From positions 1,798,001 through 1,862,000 of the forward strand of contig JABYQQ010000009.1 of the NCBI GenBank assembly GCA_022605405.1: a DNA stretch of 64,000 nt, in the 5' to 3' direction. Below the pieces are notes generated by a model. The model was not told the origin of the DNA. It saw nothing but the letters and a program-made list of their open reading frames with translations, and did no database searches. The translations under genes were made by a program, and so were the position numbers. The DNA is from Earliella scabrosa (taxonomy: Eukaryota > Basidiomycota > Agaricomycetes > Polyporales > Polyporaceae). Positions 22,658 to 34,917 of the stretch are shown in pieces; the first letter of the stretch is position 1, and each line of letters opens with the position of its first letter.

Positions 22658-23686
22658 GACAATGCCAGACCAAAGTCTCTACGCCGGAGCGAGCACTGGG
22701 GTCTATCACGATCGATTCGAGTACTCGCATGACAGTGACTAGAGAACCATCCGCGCAGTTGGCCTGTAGACCAATAAAATCAATGTCACGACACGGTTGT
22801 AATAAGCAGACTCCGTCACCTCTCGTGCTTGCTCCGAATGGCCTAGTAGGCATACGGCTTCGAGGCCCGGCCTGTCGAAGAATAGAGAACATGTTCATGA
22901 CCAGGGGCTGAGCCCCGCGAGTAATGACCGGTCCTGACCACTCCTCTATGCAGACATCAGCTCACAAACCGTTAGAGATTGAGGATAGAGATCTAGTACT
23001 GGACGTGGAGGGTCACCTACACCTGAGGAGACAGACGCTATACAAATCGAACCGTGGGTAACTCACATTAGGGCAGGCTACTACCGCTTTTTCGATGGCG
23101 GATTGCCTCGTCTTGGAAGTCAAACGTTGCACGTTGAAGCTTGCAGTATAAGATTGCTGAGAACAACATGGACTCGAACTGTCTGTCTACGTTTGTCGTC
23201 GTTCTCCAGTTACGAGTAAACGTAGGTGCCACGGGGTTAGGGTCAGAAACATCTCAGGCGCCCATTATTGCCACGTGGAGCACACATGAACGCCTCTCGG
23301 AGCCCGTGAGTCCCGTCGACCACCACGACTATGGGCTAAGTACTTTCGATTCTGCAGACTGCGCACACACACGGCTTGCACGACTACGTGCAAAAACGCG
23401 ACGACGTAGAACATGTGGAATCGTACAGTCACGGCGCCGACTCGGAACAATAGTATGGGCTTCTCTTCCTCTTGGCTCTCGGACTAACGTGAAGTTTCCC
23501 AGGTAATTCTGCAGATCTGCTGCCCTGTACTGGACTCGCAGGCAGCGCCGACAATGAGAATCAGAAGCCTGATGCTTTGTTTGTGGGAATTGGGTTGCAT
23601 ATATGTACTTTCGGGCCTCAAGCTGGGGTTGCGAACTTGCTGAAGACACCCACATCCTCCTGCCCAACAGCTCAGTCGAGTTAGCG
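22658..23686. other. Divergent intergenic region
   Basis: About 1 kb between AAA copy 2 and the first hydrolase gene; promoters of both are expected here. Small frames exist but none looks like a gene. Confidence 0.4.
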
Positions 23687-24942
23687 ATGCCAACCGCCCC
23701 CGTTGACAACACAGGCACTGTACTCTACTATGAGGACAGCGGCGCACCAGCTGGATCGACAGACTATGTCACCCTTGTTCTCATCCACGGAACATGCTTC
23801 CATGGCGGTATGTGTACAGTCATCTTGGCGGCGACCGTTCTCTGAAATTGTGCACTAGCCGTCTTTCGACCCCTCATACCGTATGCTGCGAAACGCAATC
23901 TTCGCCTCATTCTGCTCAATACTCGCGGCTATCCTGGATCGACGCCGTACTCTGCGGACGAGCTGGGGTGTCTCCAGGGCAATCGTGAAACCCGGGAAGC
24001 TGCACTGCGGTCGCGCGGCGTTGAGCTTGCGACGTTCCTGCGCTGGTTGATTGAAACGGAACAGATTCCTGCGAAACAAGTGATCCCGGGCAGCACGTGG
24101 CCCGTTGGCGGTCTTTCTGTGCTGTCGTGGTCAAGCGGCAATGGGACGGTGTTCTCCCTGTTCGCCCATGCGAACCGGCTACCGGATGGGACAAAGGAGG
24201 TGTTGGGGGCGTACTTGCGTAGCTGGATCCTCTATGGTGAGCGACACCAGCCCATGAGCTCGCATATACATACTCACGTCTCGTCTCCTAGATCCTGGTA
24301 GTGCTGCTGTGGGCAACCTTCCACCTCCCGGCATACAGAACGTCTTCGTGAACCTCCAAGCTTCCCTCGAGGAGCAGGCGCTCGAGTTTGGCATCCAGGC
24401 CGCATCCTACTATCCCAAGTGGACTCTCCCGAATGCCCTCTCCGACATCCCAACGGATCCTCCTCGCATCGCTCTGCAGGACGCACCGGGGGCTCTAGAC
24501 CCGAAGTACGCCCCGACGATCCTGGAACCGAAGATGACGATGGAGACGTTCCGCAGCATCACGCATGCTCCTATATTGGATCCCAGCCAGTACGCCATCG
24601 GCTCTGAACTGTTCGAAGCGTTCGCTGCGAATGTCGCACCCGCGCTGTATGACCACCGCATCGACTCGGACGGCAAGAAAATCTGGCCGGATGTGGGCGT
24701 GCATCTCGTGTGGTGCGACAGGACTGTGGGCGAGGCGGCGTGGGCCGCGGCGGTCTTGCACTGCGGGTACGCTCAGGCGAACCCTGAGACGCGGAGGCAT
24801 ATTGAGTTCCACCGGTTGGAAGACGCGAATCACTTCGTGAGTATCTCTTGGGTCGCGGACTCCTATATGTGGCTGATGTTGCATGTAGCCCCACTGGGAG
24901 GAGCCTGAGAAGTTCGCGGACTGCCTCGCAGCTATCGTCTAA
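23687..24942 (+). CDS. Alpha/beta-hydrolase fold protein, 365 aa (tandem copy 1)
   Basis: Four exons: 23687-23807, 23859-24236, 24292-24836, 24889-24942. An alpha/beta-hydrolase beginning is clear: VLIHGTCFHGG (oxyanion-hole His-Gly) near residue 32, then the nucleophile elbow Ser-Trp-Ser-Ser-Gly near 130 in place of the usual Gly-x-Ser-x-Gly, and a late Asp-Ala-Asn-His-Phe that supplies the catalytic His. It probably hydrolyses a small ester, amide or epoxide in the cytosol; no signal peptide is seen. The start was chosen because copy 2 begins at the same MPTAPV sequence. Exons 1 and 2 are exactly as long (121 and 378 nt) as in copy 2. Confidence 0.8.
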
Positions 24943-25311
24943 GTTAGTCAGTTGTACAAGTACGCAATGAAGCCGAGTTCTTCATCAACTGTCGACGCCC
25001 GTTCAACCGTCATCTCAGCGATCGATCGACAATCGTGTATCGACGGTGATCTAGTCCTCGTTTGTACGGACGGCGTAGCACCCTGATACTTACCCGCATT
25101 CTTAGATTCTGGAGTCACCAGTACTAGCAGTGTCCACCTTGGGAGCGCCATTCGGCAGACCGCACCGCGTGATCGAGTCTAAGTATAATCAGGGGCGCCT
25201 GAGAGCCAAGGCACGAACTCTCATGCACCCGTACTTGACCTGACTTTATATAGGTACAGGAGGCACCCATCTCAGTGCGCTTTCAACCGCGCCTCTGTAT
25301 CGCAAGCGACT
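24943..25311 (+). other. Intergenic between hydrolase copies 1 and 2
   Basis: Holds the 3' end of copy 1 and the promoter of copy 2. No gene seen. Confidence 0.4.
25245..25252 (+). promoter_or_regulatory. TATA box of hydrolase copy 2
   Basis: TTTATATA about 60 bases before the ATG at 25312. Confidence 0.5.
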
Positions 25312-26607
25312 ATGCCCACTGCTCCTGTCAGCGACAAAGGTGTCGTCCTCTACTATGAGGACAGCGGCGCCCCGTCAGAATCTGATGACTATGTCACGCT
25401 CGTCCTGATTCATGGAACCTGCTTCCACGGCGGTACGCGGATAGATCATCTATACCGTGGATCCTATGCTGACTTCGCCTGGATGTGTTAGCGGTGTATC
25501 GACCGCTGATACCGTACGCGGTCAAACACAACCTTCGCCTCGTGATGTTAAATATGCGCAATTACCCCGGCTCGACGCCATACTCTGCGGAAGAACTGGA
25601 GAGCCTCGAAGGTCGCCCTGGAGCACCAGAAGCGATGTTGCAAGCTCGCGGTGCCGAAGTCGCAGAATTTATTCGCTGGTTCATCGAGACAGAGAAGATA
25701 CCGCCGATGAGCGAAGTCACCGGAAGCCACAAGCTCGTCGGGGGGCTGTCGCTCCTGTCGTGGTCGGGTGGGAATGGTCCTGCCTTCGCCATGTTCTCGC
25801 ACGCAGACAAGCTATCAGAGGAGACGAAGATGCTCTTCGATCAGTATCTGCGCAGCTTCATCCCGTACGGTATGCCGTTCATCGCGAGTCCGGCTCATAC
25901 TATGTCTAATTTACCTGCTATTACGTAGATCCTAGCAGTACAGCGGTGGGCAACCCCGCGCCGCCAAATATCAGGAACGTCCCCTTCGACCGCTCAATCC
26001 CTCTCGAAGACCAAGCGTTCCAGTTCGGCATCCACGTTGGCTCCTACTACCCGCCCTTCACCCTCCCGGCAGCCCTCGCAGACGTGCACGCCTACCCGGC
26101 CCGCCTGGCGCTGCAGGATACAGCGTCTCCCGACGCGCCCCTCGACCCCAAGTACATCCCGACCGTTTCGGAGCCGAAAATGACGGTGGTCGAGTTCCGG
26201 AGCATGACGCACGCGCCGATCATGGACCCGCGGCAGCCGAACTGGTCGCCGCTCATGCAGCCCGCGTTTGCGGCGAACGTCGCGCGCGCTCTGTTCGACT
26301 GCCGACTTGAGACGCATGATGGGAGCGGGATGCGGAAGCCGGTGTGGCCCGCGTTGCGCGTGCACGTCGTCTGGTGCGATATGACTCTGGGCGAGGCGGC
26401 GTGGGGCGCAGCGGTGTTGAAGTGTGGGTACGAGGCGGCGAAGCCGGAGAGCAGGAGGCCCGTCGAGTTCCATGTTCTGGAGGGCGCGAATCATTTTGTG
26501 AGTGATTTCGGTGCTGAGGTCCGAGTGGAGGCTGAGATTGTGCGCTCGTGTAGGTGCATTGGGAGGAGCCGGAGAGGTTCATGAACCTCCTGGCCGGAAT
26601 TGTATGA
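25312..26607 (+). CDS. Alpha/beta-hydrolase fold protein, 373 aa (tandem copy 2)
   Basis: Four exons: 25312-25432, 25492-25869, 25929-26497, 26554-26607, the same structure as copy 1. The oxyanion-hole HGTCFHGG is near 32, nucleophile Ser-Trp-Ser-Gly-Gly near 132, and a terminal Gly-Ala-Asn-His-Phe carries the catalytic His. Its closest visible relative is copy 1, from which it arose by tandem duplication. Substrate unknown; neighbours give no pathway hint beyond the array itself. Confidence 0.82.
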
Positions 26608-27300
26608 CCTGACTGTGAAGTACGTGTGGCTTAGCGTCATATCTTCGCGAATCGAGTGGGGCGACATCTCTGTCCTGATACTGCTACCGTTCGCTTCACA
26701 TTTTTATCCACAATCTGAAGCAGGTGCCCTCGGGGGTCAAGAGAAGGCGCAGAGACCAGCCAAGCTCGACACTACCTCTACATATAGAGCACGACCAAAG
26801 GAGTTAGCAGAGCTCCGCCCGTCATCGGCAGCTATATCGATAGTTGGTCCCACCTCAGGGTAACGCACCCTCGAAGACGGGCGATAATGTCCCACTTGTC
26901 TGAGTGCACGGAACTGGCGTTTCATGATAGTAAGTCCTCTCATCATTCCTCGTCAGATCATCGTCTCACAAATCGAGCATCCCGTTTTTGGACAGGTCAT
27001 TGGGCAGCGTCAGTTCGGCGCATCGTTCCATACACCGCCCGTATAACCTCTGTTTTGAACATTTCGACTCTACATCGCTGGTGTGACGGTTTGTGAGGCC
27101 CTGCTCGCGAGCATCGTAGACGCTGCTCGCGTACGCTGATGAATCCCCAGACGAGGCAAATACTGACGTTGGGATGTTACTTGACGTCATTAGGTTCTCC
27201 ACGGTGAGCTACGGCGGTCCTCCCTACTACGATGAACTCACCCTTCTGCGCAGAAGAAAACCTTGCGGCGAAAGGCCGCCCGGCTGCTGAGATGTTGCGT
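26608..27300 (+). other. Intergenic between hydrolase copies 2 and 3
   Basis: No gene supported. The missing front half of the third hydrolase copy should have been here, but I cannot recognise it. Confidence 0.35.
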
Positions 27301-27864
27301 GATGAAAGCCACGCGGGAGCCTTCGATGTCGCTCGATGACCTTGCCATCACCTTCTCGCTTTCCCTATCAGCGTACTACCCTCCCCCTTCACGGTTCCGG
27401 AAGCTATCGAGCCCTCTGCCGGGGTACACGCCCTGGATTGCGCCTCATGACGTCGACGAGCCACCCACTGTCGATCCCAGATATACACCGACCGCCTCAT
27501 GCATGGCCGCTGATGAGCTGCGCGATATGCTGAACGCGGAAGCCATCGATTCTGGACCGTGGAACGCACATCGGACACTCCAGTCGAACACGATGGTTCT
27601 GCTGGGCCGAGCATGGATGAGATATTGCCGGATCTTCGCATCCACGTTCTCTTCTGCGCCATGAGCGTGGGCCCAGACATCGGGGCTTCCGAGCGACTGT
27701 ACTTCGGCCACCGAGTTGCAGGTAGAGCGGCGAAAGGAATTGGAGCTGCACAAGCTCGCGAACCACTTCGTAAGTATCACTACGGTCTGACAGATGATGT
27801 CACTGACACGGAGTGTTAGGTTTCACTAGAGAGGGTCGATGAGGCGATGTTCCGCATCAGCTGA
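27301..27864 (+). pseudogene. Truncated third alpha/beta-hydrolase copy
   Basis: Corresponds to the C-terminal half of the two upstream hydrolases: LSLDDLA...SAYYPPP, VDPRYTPT, LRIHVLFC and a final Leu-Ala-Asn-His-Phe followed by an intron (GTAAGT...TTAG) at the same place as in the intact copies. The N-terminal half with the oxyanion hole and nucleophile is absent, and the frame breaks between the middle and last blocks. Best read as a decayed tandem copy. Confidence 0.7.
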
Positions 27865-28596
27865 GAGCGATAGCTTCAAGAGCTCAATTTCTATCCATTG
27901 TTGGGTCTACACCGGGCCAATCCGAGAACGCGCCGAGCCGGGTGGGTGTACCGACCACTGCCTAGATTGCCAATAGACGTCGGAACGGAGACTAGCATTG
28001 TGCTGTGAGTCTCGCCTGCTCAGCCTTATCGGATGTCGGGTCTTCCGGACTGCACCCACCGCCAAGCGGGCGCCTGGGAGGGAGCCCTAACCCTAGGGTG
28101 GTCGAGAGCGGTATGTTTTGACCAGAGGGAGTGGACGAAGCGGGACGGAGGAAGCAGGCGGGGCCCACGGCGGACGGATCGGAAGGATCGATGCGCGGTG
28201 CGCTGGGAGCGAGCGCCGTGGCGGGTCAGTCGGGGGCCAGGTGAGCAGAGGCGGCCTGATGAGGGATTCTTCGCAGGCGTTGGCGTTCCCACTGACGCGC
28301 TTCTCCATTCTACGGTTCCTGTGCCGGACGCCTTCCTCGCCGACGACTCGTCTGCTTTGTCTCCGGCGGGCACAGGCCCACAATAGGCCCGCTCCTTTTC
28401 CTCCATTTCGCGCAGGGCCCTCGCCCGGGGCTTCCCAGCCACATCATCCACACACTGCCTCCCGTCTTCGTTCGCCTCTGCACGCACCTCTGCGTCCCCC
28501 GCCCGGCCTCTCTGCGCGCACATAAATACATAATGCACTTTCCCGCCCCCGCGCGGCGCGTTTTCTTCCCCTGTTCATCCTGCAAACCGAGGGAGC
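27865..28596 (+). other. Intergenic, promoter of the F-box gene
   Basis: GC-rich, with no gene supported. An ATAAATA motif at 28522-28528 lies about 70 bases before the next ATG and could be its TATA element. Confidence 0.4.
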
Positions 28597-30291
28597 ATGC
28601 CCTTCTCCTTCAAGCGCGCCCGCCAGCAGGAGCCCGCGGCCTTCCCTCGATCGATTCTCGATGCCGTCAAGTCTTTCTATGCCGTAGAGTGAGTCTGCGT
28701 CCATTCTACGGAATGTCATGATCGCAAGATTGACAATCTGCATGTGTACAGGAGAAGGGAACCGCAACTCAGTCAGTCATTCTGCACATTGATGCCCTCG
28801 TCTCATGAACGCCTCTGACCGCCTTCGCGCACAGAACCACCGAAGCATGACCGCAGGTCCGCCGCGACCCCTCGCGCGCATCCCGTCTATGGATCCCAAC
28901 GGGTGGCGCGTCAGCCAGTTCGTCGCGCGCATCGTATCACGCAACTTCCGAACGAGGTCCTGGCGCACATCTTCGTCCTCGGTGCGGAAGACGATGTCAT
29001 GTTCCCAGTCACCGTATCGCACGTATGCAAAGCTTGGCGACATATCGCACTACACACACCTTCCCTCTGGCGCCGTATCAGTCTCGACGGTAGCCTCTCC
29101 ATGTGGAGTCATCGGATGCGTCGCGCGAAGGCGTGCACGCTGGACGTCCAGTTGTCTCCTCGTAGCGCGATGTCCCATCTCGCCTACTACAACCACGTCC
29201 AGCTTTGCATGCATCTCGCAGTCCCGCAGATCCACCGGTGGCGCTCATTAGAAGTCCGCTTCGCTGGCTACGCGCCGTTCTTATGGAACGCTGCGCTTTC
29301 TGCGTGCTGTGGACATTCTCCCGCACTAGAGGCGCCCGCCCTCCGCGAGCTTACGCTTGTGTACCCCGAGAATGACGACACGAAAGAGTTTGCCCTCTTC
29401 AACGGCTTCGCGCCTCGATTACGTCGCGCAACCTTACAGGGCATCCGTCTCGCATGGACCCCGCCTCTCTTCCAGAACCTCACATTTCTGGACTACACCC
29501 ACCACGGCTTCACGCGTGGCGCGCAAGCCGCTTCCGAGGTGCTCTATATGCTCCAGGTCTCCGCTGGGCTCGAAGAACTTCGGCTAGCGTTCCCATGGAA
29601 GGGAGACACCGCATCCCGCTATGCCCTTTCGGCATCGTTCTCGCGCGCAGTACACCTTCCCCGTCTGCGCAAGCTCGCTCTGTTTATCGACGGACCAGAC
29701 GTCCCGCCGGCACTCACCTACACGCTCCCTCACCTCGCCCTTCCTGTCCTCCGGTCGCTGTACCTGATGTCCCCGCAGACGTCACGGTACCTGCACCCCA
29801 CAGATGCCTTCCCGCACCTCCGCAACATTCTCAAGAGCTTCCCGCGCCTCCCCGCGCTCAGCCATCTGCACGTCGCGTACGCGTGGCTCGAGGAACGCTT
29901 CCTCGCAGCTCTCCTCGCGATGCTCCCATATCCGGGAGCTCCCCACCTCACGCTGACGCTCGAAGGACCGCAGACGTCCCATGCGTTCCTCTGCAACTCG
30001 CTGCGGCACGTAGGGCGGCGGCTGCGCGCCCTCGCGCTCGTCCGATGCGACAAGCTGACGGCCGAAGCCACCCTGGATGTGCTCAACCGGATGAGCGGAA
30101 CGTACCTGCAAAACATGCCAGGAGTCGTGCCCGCGATTTCTGCGCTGTACGTCCGCGACTGCAAGGAGCTCGACTGGCGGTCGCTGCAGTGGCTGCCGAC
30201 GGTGGGCATCATGCTGAAGGTCTGGGAGGGAGGGCGCGAAGTAGACATGAGGTACGCCCGGGCGAGGAAGAAGGCGCGCTTTGTCCGCTGA
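28597..30291 (+). CDS. F-box/LRR-like protein, 522 aa
   Basis: Three exons: 28597-28688, a 20-nt micro-exon 28752-28771, and 28835-30291; this is the only splice path found that joins an ATG to the F-box frame. An F-box begins near residue 60 with ITQLPNEVLAHIFVLG and ends with the Trp-Arg-x-Ile-Ala...Pro-Ser-Leu-Trp pattern. Many irregular leucine-rich segments follow, including Leu-Arg-Lys-Leu and Leu-Arg-Ser-Leu-Tyr. F-box proteins are substrate adaptors of SCF ubiquitin ligases; this type is expanded in agaricomycetes and its targets are unknown. Confidence 0.75.
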
Positions 30292-30792
30292 CCTGCCAGT
30301 GCTCGAGGTTTCTGTCCGTCTCTGATCTGCGCTGTGTGTGCTGACGTTTGTTCTTTTTGCTTTGCTCTCGGTTTCTGCGCTCTGCGGCTGCGATTGCGAT
30401 GTGTGCTGTTAACGATCGGACAGGCCTGCGATTTGCTTGCATCACGACTATATCACGACATGACACGACACGACACCGGACAATGCACTCGTCCTCCCGA
30501 GGTCCCGATATGTACGGATTTACGGATGCACGAATGCGCCCCTCTTCCACAGCCTACCCTACTATTTGCCGCTGCTGCTGTATCACCAAGACTGCATTGT
30601 ACAGTGACCCAAGTACATTGTATTCTTACACACGCCCCTCCCGACTGCGCCATCGTACCACCACACCTCCTACAGCTAGCGTAATTTATCGTATGCATAC
30701 CATCCTACGTATTATAGCTTCAGCGAACGTGCTGAGCGGTCTGTATATATCACTCGTGTAGCCCTTACCTGGTTCCTTCCCTGGCCGTACGT
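30292..30792. other. Convergent intergenic region
   Basis: 3' sides of the F-box gene and the SDR gene. Nothing else seen. Confidence 0.4.
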
Positions 30793-32083
30793 TCACGACG
30801 TCGACGGATTGACCATCAGGTACCCGCCATCGACGGCGATCTCTTGCCCGTTCGTGAAGCATCCCGCCGGAGACACGAGGTAGATGACCGTGCCTGAGAT
30901 CTCAGCCGCGCTGTGTGCATCGTCGCACACGCGGAGGCCGGCCGACGGTGAGTTTGTGCAACGACATGGCAGGTGGAGTGGTCACTCACCTCCCCGGCCT
31001 CTTAGTAGGGATAGGTACAAGTCCCTTGCCAATTCTGTCCACTAGTTCAGGCGTGACCTTGTCGAACGTCATCTCCGACTCCCATACGCCCGGCGCGATC
31101 GCGCACACGCGCACGGGCACGTTCTTGAGCGAGAACTCGGTCGCGAGCATCTTGGTGAGATGCGACGTTGCGGCCTTGGCGCTGTTGTACGCAAACTGTG
31201 GTTGGTGGAGTGATCCGTCAGCATCCCAAGTCTATTGCGAAGCACGCACGAGAATCGGGCGCGGAGGAGGATGGGGGCGGTGTGGAAGCACGAGTGGGAG
31301 AAGCATGCGCTCCGAGACGTACGTGGTTCTGCGAGAGCTTGACGTGGCCGCTCACGCTCGTGATGTTGACCACGCACGAGGTGTAGCCGGGGACGTCCTC
31401 GCTGCCCTTTGCGAGCAGGCCAAGGAAGGCGGTGGTGACGAAAAAGATCGAGAAGGTGTTAACGCCATAGAGGCTGCTCCAGCTCTCGAACGACTCGTTC
31501 TCGAAGAACGCACGGCCGATTGTCTCGGGCGATGCGCGCTCGGGAGCGTTGGGGTTTTCGAACCAAGGGGCGACAGGTCCGACCTGCCCAGCACTATACA
31601 TTGGGCGTGTCTATGTCAGCTACGGATACGGGAATAGCTGGCCAGTGGGCAGCGAGCGGATAGTGCGGGCGCAGCAAATACTCACTTGTTCACGAGTATG
31701 TGGAGCTTCCCTTCCTTCTCCGCGATGGTGTCGCGGGCGGCAGCAATGCTTGGACGATCGGTAACGTCCATAGCCAACCTAGACAACGGAACCCGGCGGA
31801 TCAGCATCAATCGCCGCCACTCTCCACCACGCTGGGCAGAAAACCACAAGAGAGTACGGACGGACACTCACGGGATAATAGACCCATTCCCTTTGTGCTG
31901 AGAGGCGAAGGCGTCCGCGGACTTCTGGAGAGTTTCTTTCCTTCGTCCGGTAATGTACACCTTCGCGCCGTTTTCGGCCAGACCCTGCGCGATGTGCCAG
32001 CCGATCCCGGTACCGCCGCCCGTTACCAGAGCGATGCGTCCCTGGAGGTCGAATATCTTGTCAAGGCGCAGGGATTCAGTCAT
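30793..32083 (-). CDS. Short-chain dehydrogenase/reductase, 299 aa
   Basis: Five exons: 32083-31872, 31778-31686, 31593-31323, 31195-30990, 30910-30793. Classical SDR signatures are all present: TGGGTGIG dinucleotide-binding loop (~20), an NNAG motif split by an intron (~101), the catalytic Ser in NITSVSG, YNSAK catalytic Tyr-Lys (~194), and the C-terminal VDGGY. The Gly-Arg-Arg-Lys after beta-2 suggests NADP(H). It likely oxidises or reduces a small alcohol/ketone in the cytosol. The last intron's acceptor (30911) is the weakest call. It is divergent from the FAD dehydrogenase gene with 600 bp between the two starts. Confidence 0.82.
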
Positions 32084-32683
32084 GCTTGTAGACTAGCTCC
32101 AGAGTCAGCAGAAATGAAGGTGGGATAACAGCAAGGGGCTGATCCTCTTGAGCTCTTGCAATTGAACCCTATGCGCGGAACGTCGGACCGTCGCTGGGCG
32201 GTTTCTCCGGGGAGGTTTTGCCCAGGCAGTCTGACCAACAAGGCCACGAGGTCCGCCGTCGGCGATAGGCAATATTGACAGAGTGCTCCCGATGAACACA
32301 GTGATCAGGAGCATTGACGAGAACAGGAGAAGTCTCGACCATCGCTGCAGGGTTGGCCATGGTGAGTAGAAAACCTCCGTCGGCTATACGGCGCTTAAAA
32401 ACCCTCCTCCTCCCGCCATCATGACTTCACGCTCAGAGTCCACATTATGAGGTAGACCTGTTGAGTATGTCCTGCTCCACTTTCCAATGCTGCGTTGCTT
32501 CATCCAAACGGTCTTCTCCCGACCCTGCGTGAGCTTAAGCTTGTTTTCCCCTTCTTCGCACCCTGACTCATCAAAAATAGAGGAGGTTCTCATGACCAGG
32601 GCCTCAGATTGGAATCTCAGGACCAGATACTTATCATACCTGACTCCGCAATTCCGTAAACACCATCCGCTCTTCACACCGCC
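32084..32683. other. Shared divergent promoter region (SDR / FAD dehydrogenase)
   Basis: Contains no supported gene. No clear TATA for either side. Confidence 0.4.
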
Positions 32684-34284
32684 ATGTCCGCCGACGCACA
32701 GACTGCATTCGACTGCATCGTCGTCGGTTCAGGCCACGCCGGGAGCTGCGCCGCCCTCGCCGCGCACGACGCGGGCTGCAAGCGCGTCCTCATCATCGAG
32801 AAGTCTCCACCAGACTGGGTCGGGGGCAATGGGTACTTCACCGCTGGCGCGCATCGCACCGTCCACGGCGGGCTGCACGATCTCCTTCCCATCGTCCAGA
32901 ACGTCTCGCCCGAAGCGGCCGAAACGATTGACCTGGCACCGTATACCGCCGAGGACTTTACGCGCGACGTCATGCGTCTGGGCAATGACCGCTCCCACCC
33001 CGACGTCGTAAAGGCTCTCGTTGATGGCTCACGGGACGCGGTGCAGTGGCTCGCAAGCCGTGTCCGTGTACCTCTTATCTTCTCCTTCCACCGGCAGGCG
33101 TACCTTGTTAACGGACGGCAGGTCTTCTGGGGAGGCCTGGCCCTGTCCGTTGAGGATGGTGGGAAGGGACTGATAGCGGCTGACCGCGCTGCGCTCGCTG
33201 GCGCTGGTGTGGAGACATGGTTCAATACCGCCGCTGTTGAGCTCCTAGCCGACGGGGGCTCTATCGTGGGGCTCAAGGTGTCCAGAGGGGGGAAGACAAT
33301 TGCGCTCCGCACTCCTGCGGTCGTGCTTGCCTGCGGAGGTTTTGAAGCGAATAAAGACCTTCGTGCGCAGTATCTGGGATCCGAGTGGGAGCGCGCCAAG
33401 GTGAGTTAAAAGGAACAACTACATCCGCCAGTAGCTTACCTTTATTTGAACAGGTGCGTGGGACGCCGTATAACACAGGAGACGGCCTCGCGCTTGCCCA
33501 GCGCGTCGGCGCGCGACTCACAGGGGACTTCGCGGGCTGCCATTCGACTTGCTGGGATGCCAACGCGCCAGACGACCGCGGCGATCGCGTGCTCAGCAAT
33601 CAGTTCACCAAGTCGGGATACCCACTCGGGCTGATGCTGAACGCCCACGGTGCGCGGTTCGTGGACGAGGGCGAGGACTTCCGAAACTATACTTACGCCA
33701 AGTTTGGACGCGAGATCATGTCCCAGCCTGACGGCTTCGCGTTCCAAGTATGGGACAGCACGGCGGTCCCGTGGCTGCGGAAGGAGGAGTACGCGGAGGA
33801 CGTGGTGGAGAGGATCTGGGGAGATACGGTCGAGGAACTTGCGGGGAAGCTGGTGGCCAAGGGACTGCTGGACAAGGACGCGTTTGTGGAGACAGTCAGC
33901 AGGTACAACAACGCAGCGCGCGCGTACAAAGCGGAGAACCCTGGCGCGCGGTGGGATCCTGCGGTCAAGGACGGCGTCTCCACGCAATCCGCCAGCCTTC
34001 AACTCGACTTACCGAAGTCCAACTGGGCCCTCCCTCTTGAGCAACCACCGTTCCTCGCCGTCAAGGTCACCTGCGGTATTACCTTCACGTTCGGAGGGCT
34101 CGCCATAGATCCCGAAACAGCGGGCGTCATTTCCGACGCAACAGGTCGGCCTATCCCTGGCTTGTTCTGCGCTGGCGAGCTTGTCGGCGGGATATTCTAC
34201 AACAACTATCCAGGTGGTAGCGGCTTGACAGGAGGTGTGGTCTTCGGCAGGAAGGCCGGTGAAGCGGCGGCTATTCCGAGGTAG
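32684..34284 (+). CDS. FAD-dependent dehydrogenase, tricarballylate dehydrogenase (TcuA)-like, 515 aa
   Basis: Two exons: 32684-33400 and 33454-34284, joined by a 53-nt phase-0 intron. The N-terminus has the FAD-binding fingerprint VVGSGHAGSCAALAA (~12-26) ending in the ribose-binding Glu of Leu-Ile-Ile-Glu-Lys. GGNGYFTAGAHRT (~47) is typical of the tricarballylate dehydrogenase/fumarate reductase flavoprotein group. The C-terminus has the FAD-contacting PGLFCAGE and the Gly-Gly-Ser-Gly-Leu-Thr-Gly-Gly motif. It should oxidise a di- or tricarboxylate-like substrate; the true substrate in fungi is not established. No targeting peptide is obvious. Confidence 0.85.
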
Positions 34285-34917
34285 GCTGGCGTGTATTGCT
34301 TTACGTATATGAGGACACTCATCTGCTTATCTCAGATGACTTCTCTTGATCCCTGCAGGGATCATGGACAGTACCTGTGTACACGGCACAGACCGGTGTG
34401 GCACTGTCATTGAAGTCAAACCGCAAGCTGTCCGATGTCCAAGCATCCATAATGTGCGTGTGTGTTGTAGTCGACACAGATTGTATTATGCACGGTAGTG
34501 AAGCTCATGCGGTGCGGTCCGACTCACCGATCGGACTATGAGACTTAACGCAGGCATCTTGCTATGTATTCAGTCAATGTCCTTCGCTAACGAGTCTTGC
34601 TGAGCAAGCTCTGAACCTTGTTACCTAGAGGATATCTGGATTCTGGTTCGCTGGCAGAGTCGGCAAGATCCGTCCTGCGACGTATTCGGATGTGGACTGA
34701 TGTCAATGCAGTCTATATACCACGACCTCGGCTGTCCTGCCTCGCGTTTCCCTCCCGTACGTACTTGTACAATATATAGCCCCTTCATCCGGCCTTGCAG
34801 GAGGATAGATCCCAGGTGAGCTCCGTTCAAGGCCATAGCCATTCGCTTTGGCCGCCGGCTGACGAGCAACATCACTCCATTCCAAACCATCCATTATAAG
34901 AGTGGACTTTTGTCAGA
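34285..34917 (+). other. Intergenic, promoter of the next F-box-like gene
   Basis: No gene. An ATATATAG motif at 34772-34779, about 140 bases before the downstream ATG, is a possible TATA element. Confidence 0.4.

Noticed and set aside
28084..28102. CCCTAACCCTAGGG telomere-like repeat
   Set aside because: Only about one and a half units, not an array; chance or a short palindrome.
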